Shown here: positions 6,848-14,449 of the stretch, in pieces
Layout of the letters: every line of letters starts with the position of its first letter
Numbering within the stretch: position 1 is the first letter of the stretch
NCBI GenBank assembly: GCA_021296055.1
Contig: JAGWBE010000017.1
Location: forward strand, 4,060 to 44,773
Origin: Dehalococcoidia bacterium
GTDB lineage: Bacteria > Chloroflexota > Dehalococcoidia > Lucifugimonadales > Australimonadaceae
Length of the DNA: 40,714 bases
Direction: 5' to 3'
Made by a program: the position numbers and the translations under genes
The notes under the pieces: generated by a model
Told to the model about the DNA's origin: nothing
Databases searched by the model: none
The model's input: the letters and a program-made list of their open reading frames with translations, nothing else

Positions 6848-7951
6848 CTACCCCGCCTCCTCTGGCGCCCCCGTCTCCGCCGAGCGCCGCACCGCGTCCA
6901 TCAGCCGATGGTGAACGACCGCATCGTCGAACGTCGGCGCCGCCTGCTCGCCCGACGCCACGCCCGCCGCGAACGCTTGCCACGCCTTCGCCACGTTCAC
7001 CGCCGCGCCGGTTAGCCCCGCCTCCGAAACCCACGCCTCCTGCGAGATGACCACTGGCTCCAGCGCATCGTCGTTCCTCCCTGCCCTGTAGACCGTCGCC
7101 GCGCCCGTGTGCGGCCCCGTCGCCCCACGCGGCTGCTCCAACACCAGCGCGCCCTCGCGCCCATAGACCACGACTCGGTGCCCCGTCCCGTGCCAAGGCA
7201 CCGAGTGGACATGCGCCGTCAGCAGCGCCCCGCTCCGCAGCCGTCCCGTCAGCGCCACGCTGTCCGGCGAGGCGACCTCGACGGTGCGCCCCGTGTCCAT
7301 CTCGAACCATTGCGGCGACTCCGTGGAGAGGTTGGCTCGCAGCGACTCGATAGCGCCCGCCGCCCACATCACCCCGTCGATTGCGTGGCCGAACTGGATC
7401 GTCAGCGTGCTCGCCCCCAATGCCGGGTCCGCCATCCACGTCCGCGACGATGGACGCTCCGTCCCTCCGGCCAGGTACTGCGTCAGCCCCACGCTCACCA
7501 CATCGCCGATTCCGCCCGCCGCGATCGTCTCGCGCAGGTACGTCAGTTCAGCGGAGCGGCGGCTCTGGAGGCCGACCACCGCGTGGACGCCCGCCTCCCT
7601 TGCCGCCTCCGCCATCCGCTCCGCCTCCGCCGTGTCGCGGCCCAACGGCCACTCGGTGTAGACGTGCTTGCCCGCCGCGATCGCCGCCAGTGTCGGCTCC
7701 AAGTGGTTCGGCACGCGCAGCGACACGCACACCGCGTCCACCTCGTCCGACGCGATCAGCGCCCGCCAGTCGTCGAACGCCAACCGCGCGCCGTAGCGCT
7801 CCCGCGCTTCGCTCGCCGTCTCCATCCGCGTCGTGCAGACGGCGGTCAGCTCCACGTCCGGCGCCCCCGCGATAGCCGGCAAGTGCGAGCGCGCCGCCCA
7901 CCCCGCCGATGCGTTCGCCCCGATCAACCCAACCCGCAGCCGCTCCGCCAT
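6848..7951 (-). CDS. Gfo/Idh/MocA-family oxidoreductase, Gal80-like
   Basis: This 367-residue NAD(P)-dependent oxidoreductase has an N-terminal Rossmann fold starting RVGLIGANASAGWAARSHLPAI (residues 5-26). The conserved EKP motif of the family, whose Lys is catalytic, reads EWPLG here (within HVYTEWPLGRDTAEAERMAEA, about residues 95-115). The EWPLG variant is the form seen in Gal80-type members, where enzymatic activity is lost or changed. The C-terminal alpha/beta domain contains SVPWHGTGHRVVVYGREGAL. No sugar-catabolic neighbours are present, so a substrate or sensory ligand cannot be named. Confidence 0.85.
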   Translation of the reverse strand: MAERLRVGLIGANASAGWAARSHLPAIAGAPDVELTAVCTTRMETASEARERYGARLAFDDWRALIASDEVDAVCVSLRVPNHLEPTLAAIAAGKHVYTEWPLGRDTAEAERMAEAAREAGVHAVVGLQSRRSAELTYLRETIAAGGIGDVVSVGLTQYLAGGTERPSSRTWMADPALGASTLTIQFGHAIDGVMWAAGAIESLRANLSTESPQWFEMDTGRTVEVASPDSVALTGRLRSGALLTAHVHSVPWHGTGHRVVVYGREGALVLEQPRGATGPHTGAATVYRAGRNDDALEPVVISQEAWVSEAGLTGAAVNVAKAWQAFAAGVASGEQAAPTFDDAVVHHRLMDAVRRSAETGAPEEAG

Positions 7952-8014
7952 AGCCGCCTCCCGCTCTGTGCTGCGCCCTAGCCTACGGCAGCGACGGAGG
8001 CGGCGCTACCTCAA

Positions 8015-8755
8015 TTAGCGGATAGGAGGAGGGTGGCGGTACCCCCAGACGCTTGGCCACTCTATAAACCACTCCTCGCCCGTCATCTTCCACGAGCAAT
8101 TGCGCAGAAGGTTGCGCGGTGTGACAACATAGACACTGGCTCCGCACCTCCGTGCCTCTTCCACTGTATCCCTAAGAATGGCCTCGGCCGATGCGAGGAA
8201 GACCACCGTCCTGTCCGGGGCGTGTCCGATGTCGCTCAATATCTGTTTGGATATTTCTTCTCTCCAATTGCTACTGTCTTTCCATACCCGCCACCCAAGC
8301 CGCTCAAGGAGCTCGTCAGTGTGCCCTGACTGCAAGTCGGCGGTGTGCTTTGACTGCAAATTGGAAAAGGCCTTCAGCAGTACCCGCTCCGCCCCATGCG
8401 CGTGCTTCTCCACAAGCTCGATGAGCAAGTTGTTCGCCTTGCCCACTTCGTCTTCTGGTACCGGCAACGTCGTCACGTCCCAGTAGCACGCCGCCAATGC
8501 GGGTGCCGGGTTTGACTCGCGCTTCTCCGCATTCTTGAAGAATGTGACCATAAGCCCGGTCTCCTGTGCCAGCGAGAACACCGCTGCCAGCGTGTCAGCG
8601 TCCGGCGTAGTGGCTCCCGTCTCCCAGCGCGAGACGCTATTCTGGGGAACGCCCAGCCTCGCCGCCATCGCCACCTGCGAGAGACCCAGCGCGCTCCTAA
8701 TCTTGACCAGCGCGCCGGGGTCGAAGACGAACGCCCCAGGCGTAACGGGAACCAT
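8015..8755 (-). CDS. XRE-family HTH regulator fused to a degenerate NYN/PIN-like domain
   Basis: Residues 12-65 form a Cro/C1-type helix-turn-helix (KIRSALGLSQVAMAARLGVP, then SVSRWETGATTPDADTLAAV). The remaining 160 residues look like an NYN (PIN-related) nuclease domain. CYWDVTTLPVPEDE (about 89-102) parallels the FWDxxNxPxP strand of MARF1-type NYN proteins. A later segment, TVVFLASAEAILRDTVEEARRCGASVYVV, matches the strand-helix-strand that normally carries SGDxDF. In that place the acidic residues are Ala (ASAEAI), so nuclease activity is doubtful. The coding sequence is visibly less GC-rich than its neighbours, which suggests acquisition. Its promoter overlaps an inverted repeat, consistent with autoregulation. 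The HTH is certain. The NYN assignment rests on motif shape only. Confidence 0.75.
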   Translation of the reverse strand: MVPVTPGAFVFDPGALVKIRSALGLSQVAMAARLGVPQNSVSRWETGATTPDADTLAAVFSLAQETGLMVTFFKNAEKRESNPAPALAACYWDVTTLPVPEDEVGKANNLLIELVEKHAHGAERVLLKAFSNLQSKHTADLQSGHTDELLERLGWRVWKDSSNWREEISKQILSDIGHAPDRTVVFLASAEAILRDTVEEARRCGASVYVVTPRNLLRNCSWKMTGEEWFIEWPSVWGYRHPPPIR

Positions 8756-8777
8756 GTCAGCCCTCCATTCCTTACTA

Positions 8778-8813
8778 CATATCAGGATATCATCATCAGA
8801 TATGGATTGTCAA
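8778..8813 (-). promoter_or_regulatory. Promoter with overlapping operator-like inverted repeat, XRE gene
   Basis: Read on the minus strand, TTGACA (8808-8813) and TATCCT (8784-8789) are spaced by 18 bp. An inverted repeat with CATATC/GATATG arms (8778-8783 and 8799-8804) spans the interval from the -10 region back toward the -35, and a further GATATC lies inside. The AT-rich island is unique in this part of the window and is well placed for repression by the XRE protein. Confidence 0.65.
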
Positions 8814-8856
8814 GCCTTCTCCTGCAACACCGCTCGCCACCCCTTTAAGGGGGTCG

Positions 8857-8876
8857 CAGGGGGCGCGCCCCCTGCA
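8857..8876. repeat. 20-bp perfect palindrome with GGGGGCGCGCCCCC core
   Basis: The palindrome sits between the divergent XRE and acetamidase genes. The same 14-bp core with different flanks recurs at 18208-18227. A second small inverted repeat (CCCCTTTAAGGGG, 8842-8854) abuts it. It could block read-through or bind a protein. Confidence 0.7.
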
Positions 8877-8961
8877 TCTTGACGGGCGGCAAGTGAACAG
8901 GAGTGCGGAGCGCCCCCATCTGCTAACCTCCGCGCCAACCACCGTCCCGGAGGCCGCGCCC

Positions 8962-10071
8962 GTGAAGGAGATACGCATCGACCGCTCCAAGGCGCTCCAC
9001 GAGGAGCCGTCCAAGGGCCACAACCGCTTCCACCCCGACATACCGCCCGTCATCGAGGCCGACGCGGGCGAGGAGGTGCTCTTCCAGACGCGCGCCGCCT
9101 GCGACAACCAGCTGAACAAGCACAGCACGCTTGAGAGCTTCCTCCGCAACGACCCGCGCCGTCCGCACCCCCTCACCGGCCCCGCCTACGTCAAGGGCGC
9201 CGAGCCGGGAGACCTCCTTGAGATCGAGATACTCGACGTCGTCCCCGGCGACTGGGCGTTCACCGGCATCCGCAAGGGGCGCGGCTATCTGCGCGACTAC
9301 TTCGACGAGACGTTCCTCGCCATCTGGACGCTCGAGGACGGCTGGGCAACCTCCGCACAGATGCCCGGCGTGCGCGTCCCCGGCGCGCCCTTCCCCGGCG
9401 TCGTCGCCGTCGCGCCCTCGCGCGAGCAGGTGGCCGCGTGGACGAAGCGCGAGGCGGCGTTGGCGGCGCAAGGCGGCGTCGCCGCCCTGCCCGACCCGGT
9501 GAGCGCCATCCCAAACGTGGAGCCTATCGCCAGCGAGGGACTGCGCACGATGCCGCCGCGCGAGAACGGCGGCAATATGGACGTGAAGCAGCTCACCAAG
9601 GGCGCGCGCCTCTTCCTGCCCGTCAGCGTCCCCGGCGCCCTCGTCTCCATCGGCGACGCCCACTTCGCGCAGGGCGACGGCGAGGTATGCCTGCAAGCGG
9701 TCGAGATGGACTCCGATACGCTCGTTCGCTTCACGCTCCACAAGGGCGAGGCGGCGCGCAAAGGCGTCAAGTGGCCGCGCATGGCGCGCACGACCCACTT
9801 CACCGACCCGCGCTACGGCATGCCCCAGCGCTTCATCGCCACGATGGGCATGCCCATCCGCCCCGACGGCTCCAACGCGGGCGAAGACCTCAACTGGGCG
9901 TGCAAGAACGCGCTGCTCCAGATGATCGACCTGTTGTGCGAGCGCGGCTTCTCCCGCCTCCAGGCCTACGTGATATGCAGCGTCGCGGTGGACCTCAAGA
10001 TCAGCCAGGTCGTCGACGCGCCCAACTTCATCGTCAGCGCCGTCCTCCCCGAAGAGGTGCTCGAGGGCTAA
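8962..10071 (+). CDS. Acetamidase/formamidase family protein
   Basis: This 369-residue enzyme belongs to the FmdA_AmdA family, which hydrolyses short-chain amides to ammonia and the acid. It shows the family's conserved blocks: RTMPPRENGGNMDVKQLTKGA (around residues 193-213) and SIGDAHFAQGDGEV (about 229-242), followed by the C-terminal core. The GTG at 8962 is preferred over an upstream in-frame ATG at 8893, because GGAGG lies 8 nt before it and the protein then starts directly with KEIRIDRSKALHEE. It is cytoplasmic, with no signal peptide. It stands alone on the plus strand, divergent from the XRE gene. The exact amide is not predictable. Confidence 0.88.
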   Translation: MKEIRIDRSKALHEEPSKGHNRFHPDIPPVIEADAGEEVLFQTRAACDNQLNKHSTLESFLRNDPRRPHPLTGPAYVKGAEPGDLLEIEILDVVPGDWAFTGIRKGRGYLRDYFDETFLAIWTLEDGWATSAQMPGVRVPGAPFPGVVAVAPSREQVAAWTKREAALAAQGGVAALPDPVSAIPNVEPIASEGLRTMPPRENGGNMDVKQLTKGARLFLPVSVPGALVSIGDAHFAQGDGEVCLQAVEMDSDTLVRFTLHKGEAARKGVKWPRMARTTHFTDPRYGMPQRFIATMGMPIRPDGSNAGEDLNWACKNALLQMIDLLCERGFSRLQAYVICSVAVDLKISQVVDAPNFIVSAVLPEEVLEG

Positions 10072-10090
10072 CCCCCGCCCACCTCTCGTT

Positions 10091-10112
10091 CGCCCTGAGG
10101 GGAATCGAAGGG
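10091..10112. repeat. Short palindromic repeat, family 1 (diverged copy)
   Basis: CGCCCTGAGGGGAATCGAAGGG retains the left arm and tetraloop region of family 1, but the inner CTC and the final CG are changed. It lies 20 bp past the acetamidase stop. Confidence 0.6.
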
Positions 10113-10228
10113 TAAACGCCCCCGTCGCCCCTATGACATCTCCCCGTTGCCCGGACGGAGCGCCTGTGCGACCATGCCCCCGATGAACGCCCTCGCGCTT
10201 CCCTTCCCCATCGACCGAGCGCCCGCCC

Positions 10229-10358
10229 TGTCGCAAAGTGTCGCATCCCTGTCGTACTCCCATCGCGTTTCCGCCGCATCGCTGCCACAAAGCGCCGCAT
10301 GGTTATCGCGCGTCCCCCGCGTACGTGCGACACTTTGTGACACTTTGCGACACTTTTA
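10229..10358. promoter_or_regulatory. Cluster of 10-bp iterated sites (GACACTTTGN) upstream of nfeD
   Basis: Three head-to-tail units of GACACTTTGT/GACACTTTGC/GACACTTTTA fill 10328-10357 with a 10-bp period. The reverse complement of one and a half units (TGTCGCAAAGTGTCGCA) lies at 10229-10245, and a diverged inverted copy (CCACAAAGCGCC) lies near 10285. One unit per helical turn places every site on the same DNA face. The cluster occupies the otherwise empty 330-bp gap between the acetamidase and nfeD genes. The binding protein is unknown. Confidence 0.6.
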
Positions 10359-10439
10359 CGCGAAAACGCGCGGCGAGGCAGCGATGACCGGAACAGGAGA
10401 CGCTTGCGCGACGGCGCCGAGGGCGGCGGAGACCCGCCC

Positions 10440-11789
10440 GTGAGCCGTTGGACGCGCGCCCTGCGCGTCGGCGCGGCGCTAGCCCTGCTCCTGACCGCCG
10501 CCCCAGGCGCGTCCGCCCTCGCCCAAGGAGAGAGCGGCGCGCGCGGCGAGGTGTTCGTCGCCGACATCGACGGCGCCATCGGCGCGGCTATGGCCGGCTA
10601 CGCCGCCAACGCCGTCGACGAGGCCGCCCAGCGCGGCGCAAACGCCATCGTCTTCCGCATCGACACCCCCGGCGGGCGCGTGGACGCGATGCGCGACATC
10701 GTGCAGGCGTTCTTAGAAGCGCCGCTGCCCGTCATCGTCTACGTCGCCCCCGGCGGCGCGCAGGCGGCGTCGGCCGGGACGTTCATCACCGCCGCCGCCC
10801 ACGTCGCCGCCATCGCCCCAGGCGCCAACATCGGCGCCGCAAGCCCCGTCGCCGAGAGCGGCGAAGACCTGCCCGACACCCTGCGCGGCAAGGTGGACGA
10901 AGACCTATCGGCGCTGGCGCGCAGCATCGCCGAGAAACGAGGCCGCGACCCCGCTCCGCTCGAAGAAGCCGTGCGCGCGGCCAGGTCGTACAGCGCGAGC
11001 GAGGCCGTGGACGCGGGCCTGGTCGACCTGCAAGCCTCCGACCTCGGCGACCTCCTGGCGCGCGTCGATGGCCGCGCCGTGGAACTCCCCGGGGGCCCAA
11101 CGACGCTGCGGACGGACGGCGCGAACACCATCGAACTCGGCCAGGGCCTCCTCTACCGCGTCCAGGTGTTCCTCGCCGACCCGACCGTCGTGTTCCTCCT
11201 CATCGCCGCCGGATGGACCCTCATCTTCATCGAGGTCTTCACCGGCTTCTCCCTCATCGCCGCCGGCCTTCTCGGCGCGGCGCTCATCGCCCTCGGCTTC
11301 GTCGGCCTCGTCAACCTGCCCGTCCACTGGCTCGCCGTCGGCCTCCTCCTCGTCGGCGTGCTGCTGGTGGCGGCGGAGCTGAACGTGGACGGCTCCGGCG
11401 TCTTGGGCGCGGCGGCGGTGTTGACGTTCGTGGTCGGCGCCGTCCTGCTCTACCTCCACTTCGGCGCGCAAACCCCCTCGTGGAGCGGGCGCGGCATCAG
11501 CCTGCCCCTGTTCATCGTCGCCGGGGGCATGGCGGCGGGGATGGGCGGCATCGCCACCTACAACATCGTCATGGCGCGCCGCCGCAAGCCCGTCTACGTC
11601 CCGCCCGTGCTTGAGGGCGCGATCGGCGTCGTCCGCGCCGAGATCAACCCCATCGGCCACGTCTTCGTCAACGGCGAGACGTGGCGCGCCATGGCCGCCG
11701 ACGGCCTGCGCCTCGAAGAGGGCGCCGCGGTCGAGGTCTTGTCCGTAGAGGGCGCAACCCTCATAGTACGCGCTCAGGGCGGCGGCTAA
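10440..11789 (+). CDS. NfeD-family membrane serine protease
   Basis: This is a long-form NfeD protein of 449 residues. A signal peptide (RWTRALRVGAALALLLTAAP) precedes a ClpP/SppA-fold protease domain with VFRIDTPGG and GAQAASAGTFITAAAH, where the Ser before Ala-Gly is the expected nucleophile. A Lys in the DLSALARSIAEKRGRD helix is the candidate base. Four or more transmembrane helices follow (about residues 245-380), and the chain ends with the OB-fold NfeD domain (VLEGAIGVVRAEINP...VEVLSVEGATLIV). In archaeal homologues the protease cleaves the C-terminus of the partner stomatin. GTG 10440 is chosen for the compact signal peptide; an in-frame TTG at 10404 would add 12 polar residues. The SPFH gene follows 50 bp downstream. 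Confidence 0.88.
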   Translation: MSRWTRALRVGAALALLLTAAPGASALAQGESGARGEVFVADIDGAIGAAMAGYAANAVDEAAQRGANAIVFRIDTPGGRVDAMRDIVQAFLEAPLPVIVYVAPGGAQAASAGTFITAAAHVAAIAPGANIGAASPVAESGEDLPDTLRGKVDEDLSALARSIAEKRGRDPAPLEEAVRAARSYSASEAVDAGLVDLQASDLGDLLARVDGRAVELPGGPTTLRTDGANTIELGQGLLYRVQVFLADPTVVFLLIAAGWTLIFIEVFTGFSLIAAGLLGAALIALGFVGLVNLPVHWLAVGLLLVGVLLVAAELNVDGSGVLGAAAVLTFVVGAVLLYLHFGAQTPSWSGRGISLPLFIVAGGMAAGMGGIATYNIVMARRRKPVYVPPVLEGAIGVVRAEINPIGHVFVNGETWRAMAADGLRLEEGAAVEVLSVEGATLIVRAQGGG

Positions 11790-11839
11790 GCCGCACCAAC
11801 CGAACGACGCGCTAGGCGGCGCAACGCAGGAGGCGCACT

Positions 11840-12712
11840 ATGGCCCACTGGGGACTCAACGTAGTCAAGCAGTACGAGCGGGTGGTGGTCTTCACCTTCG
11901 GCAACTACGGTGGCCTGCGCGGGCCCGGCATGCGCTGGCTCTGGCCCTTCATCAACAACGGCTCCCTCACCGCCGACCTGCGCGAGGTGCCGATGCCCAT
12001 CCCGCGCCAGACCAACATCACCCGCGACAACGCCCCCATCGACATCGACTTCTTCGTCTACATGCGCGTACTCGAAGAGCGCGCCGAGGACACCGTCCTG
12101 CGCGTCAGCAACTTCACCGCCGCCGCGCAGGCGCTCTCTATGACCAGCCTCCGCGCCGTCATCGGCGAGATGGACCTCGACGACGTCCTCTCCAAGCGCG
12201 AGGTGATCAACGCCAAGCTCCAAGCCAAGCTCGACGAAGTGACCGTCAACTGGGGCGTCAAGGTCACCCGCGTCGAGATCAAGGAGGTCGAGCCCCCGCG
12301 CGAAGTGCAGGACGCGATGAACCGCCAGCTCTCCGCCGAACGCACGCGCCGCGCCGCCGTCACCGAGGCCGAGGGCGAGCGCGATGCCGCCATCAACCGC
12401 GCCGAGGGCGAGCGCCAAGCCGCCATCCTCAAGGCCGAAGGCTCCAAGCAATCCCAGGTCCTCGAGGCCGAGGGCGAGCGCCAGGCAACCATTCTCCGAG
12501 CCGAGGGCTACGCCGACGCGCTCCGCCGCATCAACGAAACCGCCAACTCCCTCGACTCCCGCACCATGAGCCTCCAATACCTCGAGACGATGAAGGACAT
12601 CGGCTCCAGCCCCTCCACCAAGTTCATCTTCCCTCTCGAGTTCACCTCCATGCTCCAACCCCTGATCCGCATGGCCGCCGACCGCCAGCCCGACGCCGGA
12701 GACGAACTCTAG
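11840..12712 (+). CDS. SPFH/Band 7 (stomatin/slipin-like) protein, NfeD partner
   Basis: This 290-residue SPFH protein has an N-terminal Band 7 domain (residues 5-165). A coiled-coil stretch with four AEGER-type repeats (EAEGERDAAINRAEGERQAA and onward, about 175-225) follows, and then a C-terminal region ending LQPLIRMAADRQ. Such proteins form large oligomeric membrane scaffolds. The usual N-terminal transmembrane anchor is missing: the chain begins MAHWGLNVVKQYERVVVFTFG and enters the Band 7 domain at once, so attachment may be peripheral or through NfeD. AGGAGG precedes the ATG. Pairing with NfeD is a widely conserved operon arrangement and supports membrane quality-control or lipid-domain roles. 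Confidence 0.9.
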   Translation: MAHWGLNVVKQYERVVVFTFGNYGGLRGPGMRWLWPFINNGSLTADLREVPMPIPRQTNITRDNAPIDIDFFVYMRVLEERAEDTVLRVSNFTAAAQALSMTSLRAVIGEMDLDDVLSKREVINAKLQAKLDEVTVNWGVKVTRVEIKEVEPPREVQDAMNRQLSAERTRRAAVTEAEGERDAAINRAEGERQAAILKAEGSKQSQVLEAEGERQATILRAEGYADALRRINETANSLDSRTMSLQYLETMKDIGSSPSTKFIFPLEFTSMLQPLIRMAADRQPDAGDEL

Positions 12713-12783
12713 CCGGAGCCCTCCCATTCGTCCTGAGGGAACTCGGCGCGACACCCTTGACATAGGATTTCATGCCCCCCGTT

Positions 12784-12929
12784 CGCCCTGAGGGAACTCG
12801 AAGGGCGCGGGCAACCAGCAGAGCGCCCCTCTCTCCGTCGTTCCCGCGGAGGCGGGAACCTCGGCGTGACCAAGCCCCGATACGCGAAGAGGCGCCCGGC
12901 GCATGCAGGGCGGGGCGGGGTGGTCGGCG
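12784..12929. repeat. Composite repeat element, copy A
   Basis: The element is a family-1 palindrome (12784-12807), a spacer, a second hairpin with TTCCCGC/GCGGGAA arms (12841-12858) and a 67-bp tail (12863-12929). The tail aligns without gaps to 23466-23532 with six differences (about 91% identity). A diverged family-1 unit also lies just before it at 12729. The surrounding gap, 12713-13081, holds no gene I can support. Confidence 0.85.
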
Positions 12930-12997
12930 CAAGGGAGGCGAGGAGGAATGCGCGTGTCGTCGGGGCGGGTTTCATGGATGCGGGGCGCGCGCGTCGA

Positions 12998-13023
12998 GGT
13001 TCCTGCCTCCGCAGGAACGACGG
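12998..13023. repeat. Family-2 hairpin repeat, inverted orientation
   Basis: TTCCTGC and GCAGGAA arms flank CTCC, with flanking GAGG and CGACGG. It is the reverse-orientation relative of the hairpins at 12836-12860, 23437-23462 and (partial) 19644-19665. Confidence 0.7.
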
Positions 13024-13081
13024 ATGGGGGGCTGCCCCTCCCCCATTGACAACCGCCCCCGTGAGCGGCAAGCCTTAGCTC

Positions 13082-14449
13082 ATGGCCGAGACCCCCGCCG
13101 CCCCCGACCGCGACGCCATCGCCGCCGCCATCGCCACGCCGCCCGCAGCGCCCGCGTCCGGCGCACGGGAGCAAGGCGGCTTTCGAGACCCCGCCTTCAC
13201 CGCCAACCGCAATGCCCCCGTCCACCGGTGGGCTCCGTGGATCGCCGGCTACTCCAAGCACTTCGTCGAGGATGCCCTCGCGCGCCACGCCACTGCGCCT
13301 AGCGTCGTGCTCGACCCCTTCGCGGGTGTCGGCGCCACGCTAGTCGAAGCCGACCTGGCGGGGCACGAGGCGATTGGCTTCGAGATCAACCCCTACGCCG
13401 CCTTCGCCTCCCGCGTCAAACTCCAGGCGCACCACGCCGATGCCCGAGCACTGCGCTGCGCCATCGACGACTTCGAGGCCTTTGGGCGCACAGTGGAGAG
13501 CGCGGGCGTTGCGCCCCGCTCGGCGCCGCCGTCTGGATTCCGCACGCGAACGCCCTTCTACAGCGCTAAAGTGCTGCACAAGGTGCTGCTTGCCCTCGAC
13601 TTCATCGACACACTCGCCGAACCCCTCGTCCGCGACATCTTCATGCTCGCCTTCGCCGCTACAATGGTGGACTACTCCAACTACTCCTACGAACCGAGCC
13701 TGGGCCGCAAGGCCGCGGTGGGCAGGCCGAACGTGGTCGATTCGCCGGTGTTCGACACCCTAGCGGCGAAGGTGCGGCAGATGGCGGACGACGTGGAGTG
13801 GCATCGGGCCACGCGCGCGCAGCCGGAGCGCCCCGACGGGCGCCTGTTGGTGGAATCCTTCTTCGACGGATATCGGAACCTGCCCGCCGGGAGCGTCGAT
13901 CTGATCGTAACTTCACCTCCGTACCTCAACAACTACCACTACAACCGCAATACGCGGCCTCACCTCTATTGGCTCGGTTTCTGCACTACTCCCGATGAAC
14001 TGAAACGCTTGGAAGACCTCAACTTCGGCGCATACTGGCAGAACGCCAGAGAACTCGACGCGGTGGAGCTCTCCCCTGCTGTTAGCGCTCCCCCCATACA
14101 GGAGGCTATCGCCGCCGTGCGCGCCAAGAACCCCGATAGGGGCATCTACGGCGGGAATGGGTGGGCCAACTACGCCGCACGCTACTTCAACGATTGCGGG
14201 CGTTTCGTCGAGGGTATGCGGTGGTGCTTGCGCAAAGACGGAACGGCGCTGGTCGTGGTCGGCAACAGCATCCTCCAAGGCGTCTCGGTGCCCACCGACG
14301 AATTCCTTGCCCTGATTGCCAAGCGCAACGGCCTGCGCGTCGCGGCGATTCACACCCCGCGCGATACGCGCGTAGGCAGCAGCATCGTGAACTCCCGTGT
14401 CCCCGGCAGCGGCCGCCTCTACGAATCGGTGGTGGAGATTCACGCATGA
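13082..14449 (+). CDS. DNA amino-methyltransferase of a restriction-modification system
   Basis: This 455-residue SAM-dependent DNA methyltransferase has the AdoMet-binding motif I as VVLDPFAGVGATL (residues 75-87), continuing ADLAGHEAIGFEINPYAAF. The catalytic motif IV is TSPPY (277-281). A [S/T]PPY motif marks exocyclic-amino methylation (N4-cytosine or N6-adenine), not C5-cytosine. About 190 residues separate the motifs and probably include target recognition. The stop codon TGA overlaps the ATG of the nuclease gene (ATGA), so the pair is coupled with methylase first. The second half of the gene and the nuclease gene appear less GC-rich than their neighbours, as expected for a mobile R-M unit. 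Confidence 0.88.
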   Translation: MAETPAAPDRDAIAAAIATPPAAPASGAREQGGFRDPAFTANRNAPVHRWAPWIAGYSKHFVEDALARHATAPSVVLDPFAGVGATLVEADLAGHEAIGFEINPYAAFASRVKLQAHHADARALRCAIDDFEAFGRTVESAGVAPRSAPPSGFRTRTPFYSAKVLHKVLLALDFIDTLAEPLVRDIFMLAFAATMVDYSNYSYEPSLGRKAAVGRPNVVDSPVFDTLAAKVRQMADDVEWHRATRAQPERPDGRLLVESFFDGYRNLPAGSVDLIVTSPPYLNNYHYNRNTRPHLYWLGFCTTPDELKRLEDLNFGAYWQNARELDAVELSPAVSAPPIQEAIAAVRAKNPDRGIYGGNGWANYAARYFNDCGRFVEGMRWCLRKDGTALVVVGNSILQGVSVPTDEFLALIAKRNGLRVAAIHTPRDTRVGSSIVNSRVPGSGRLYESVVEIHA

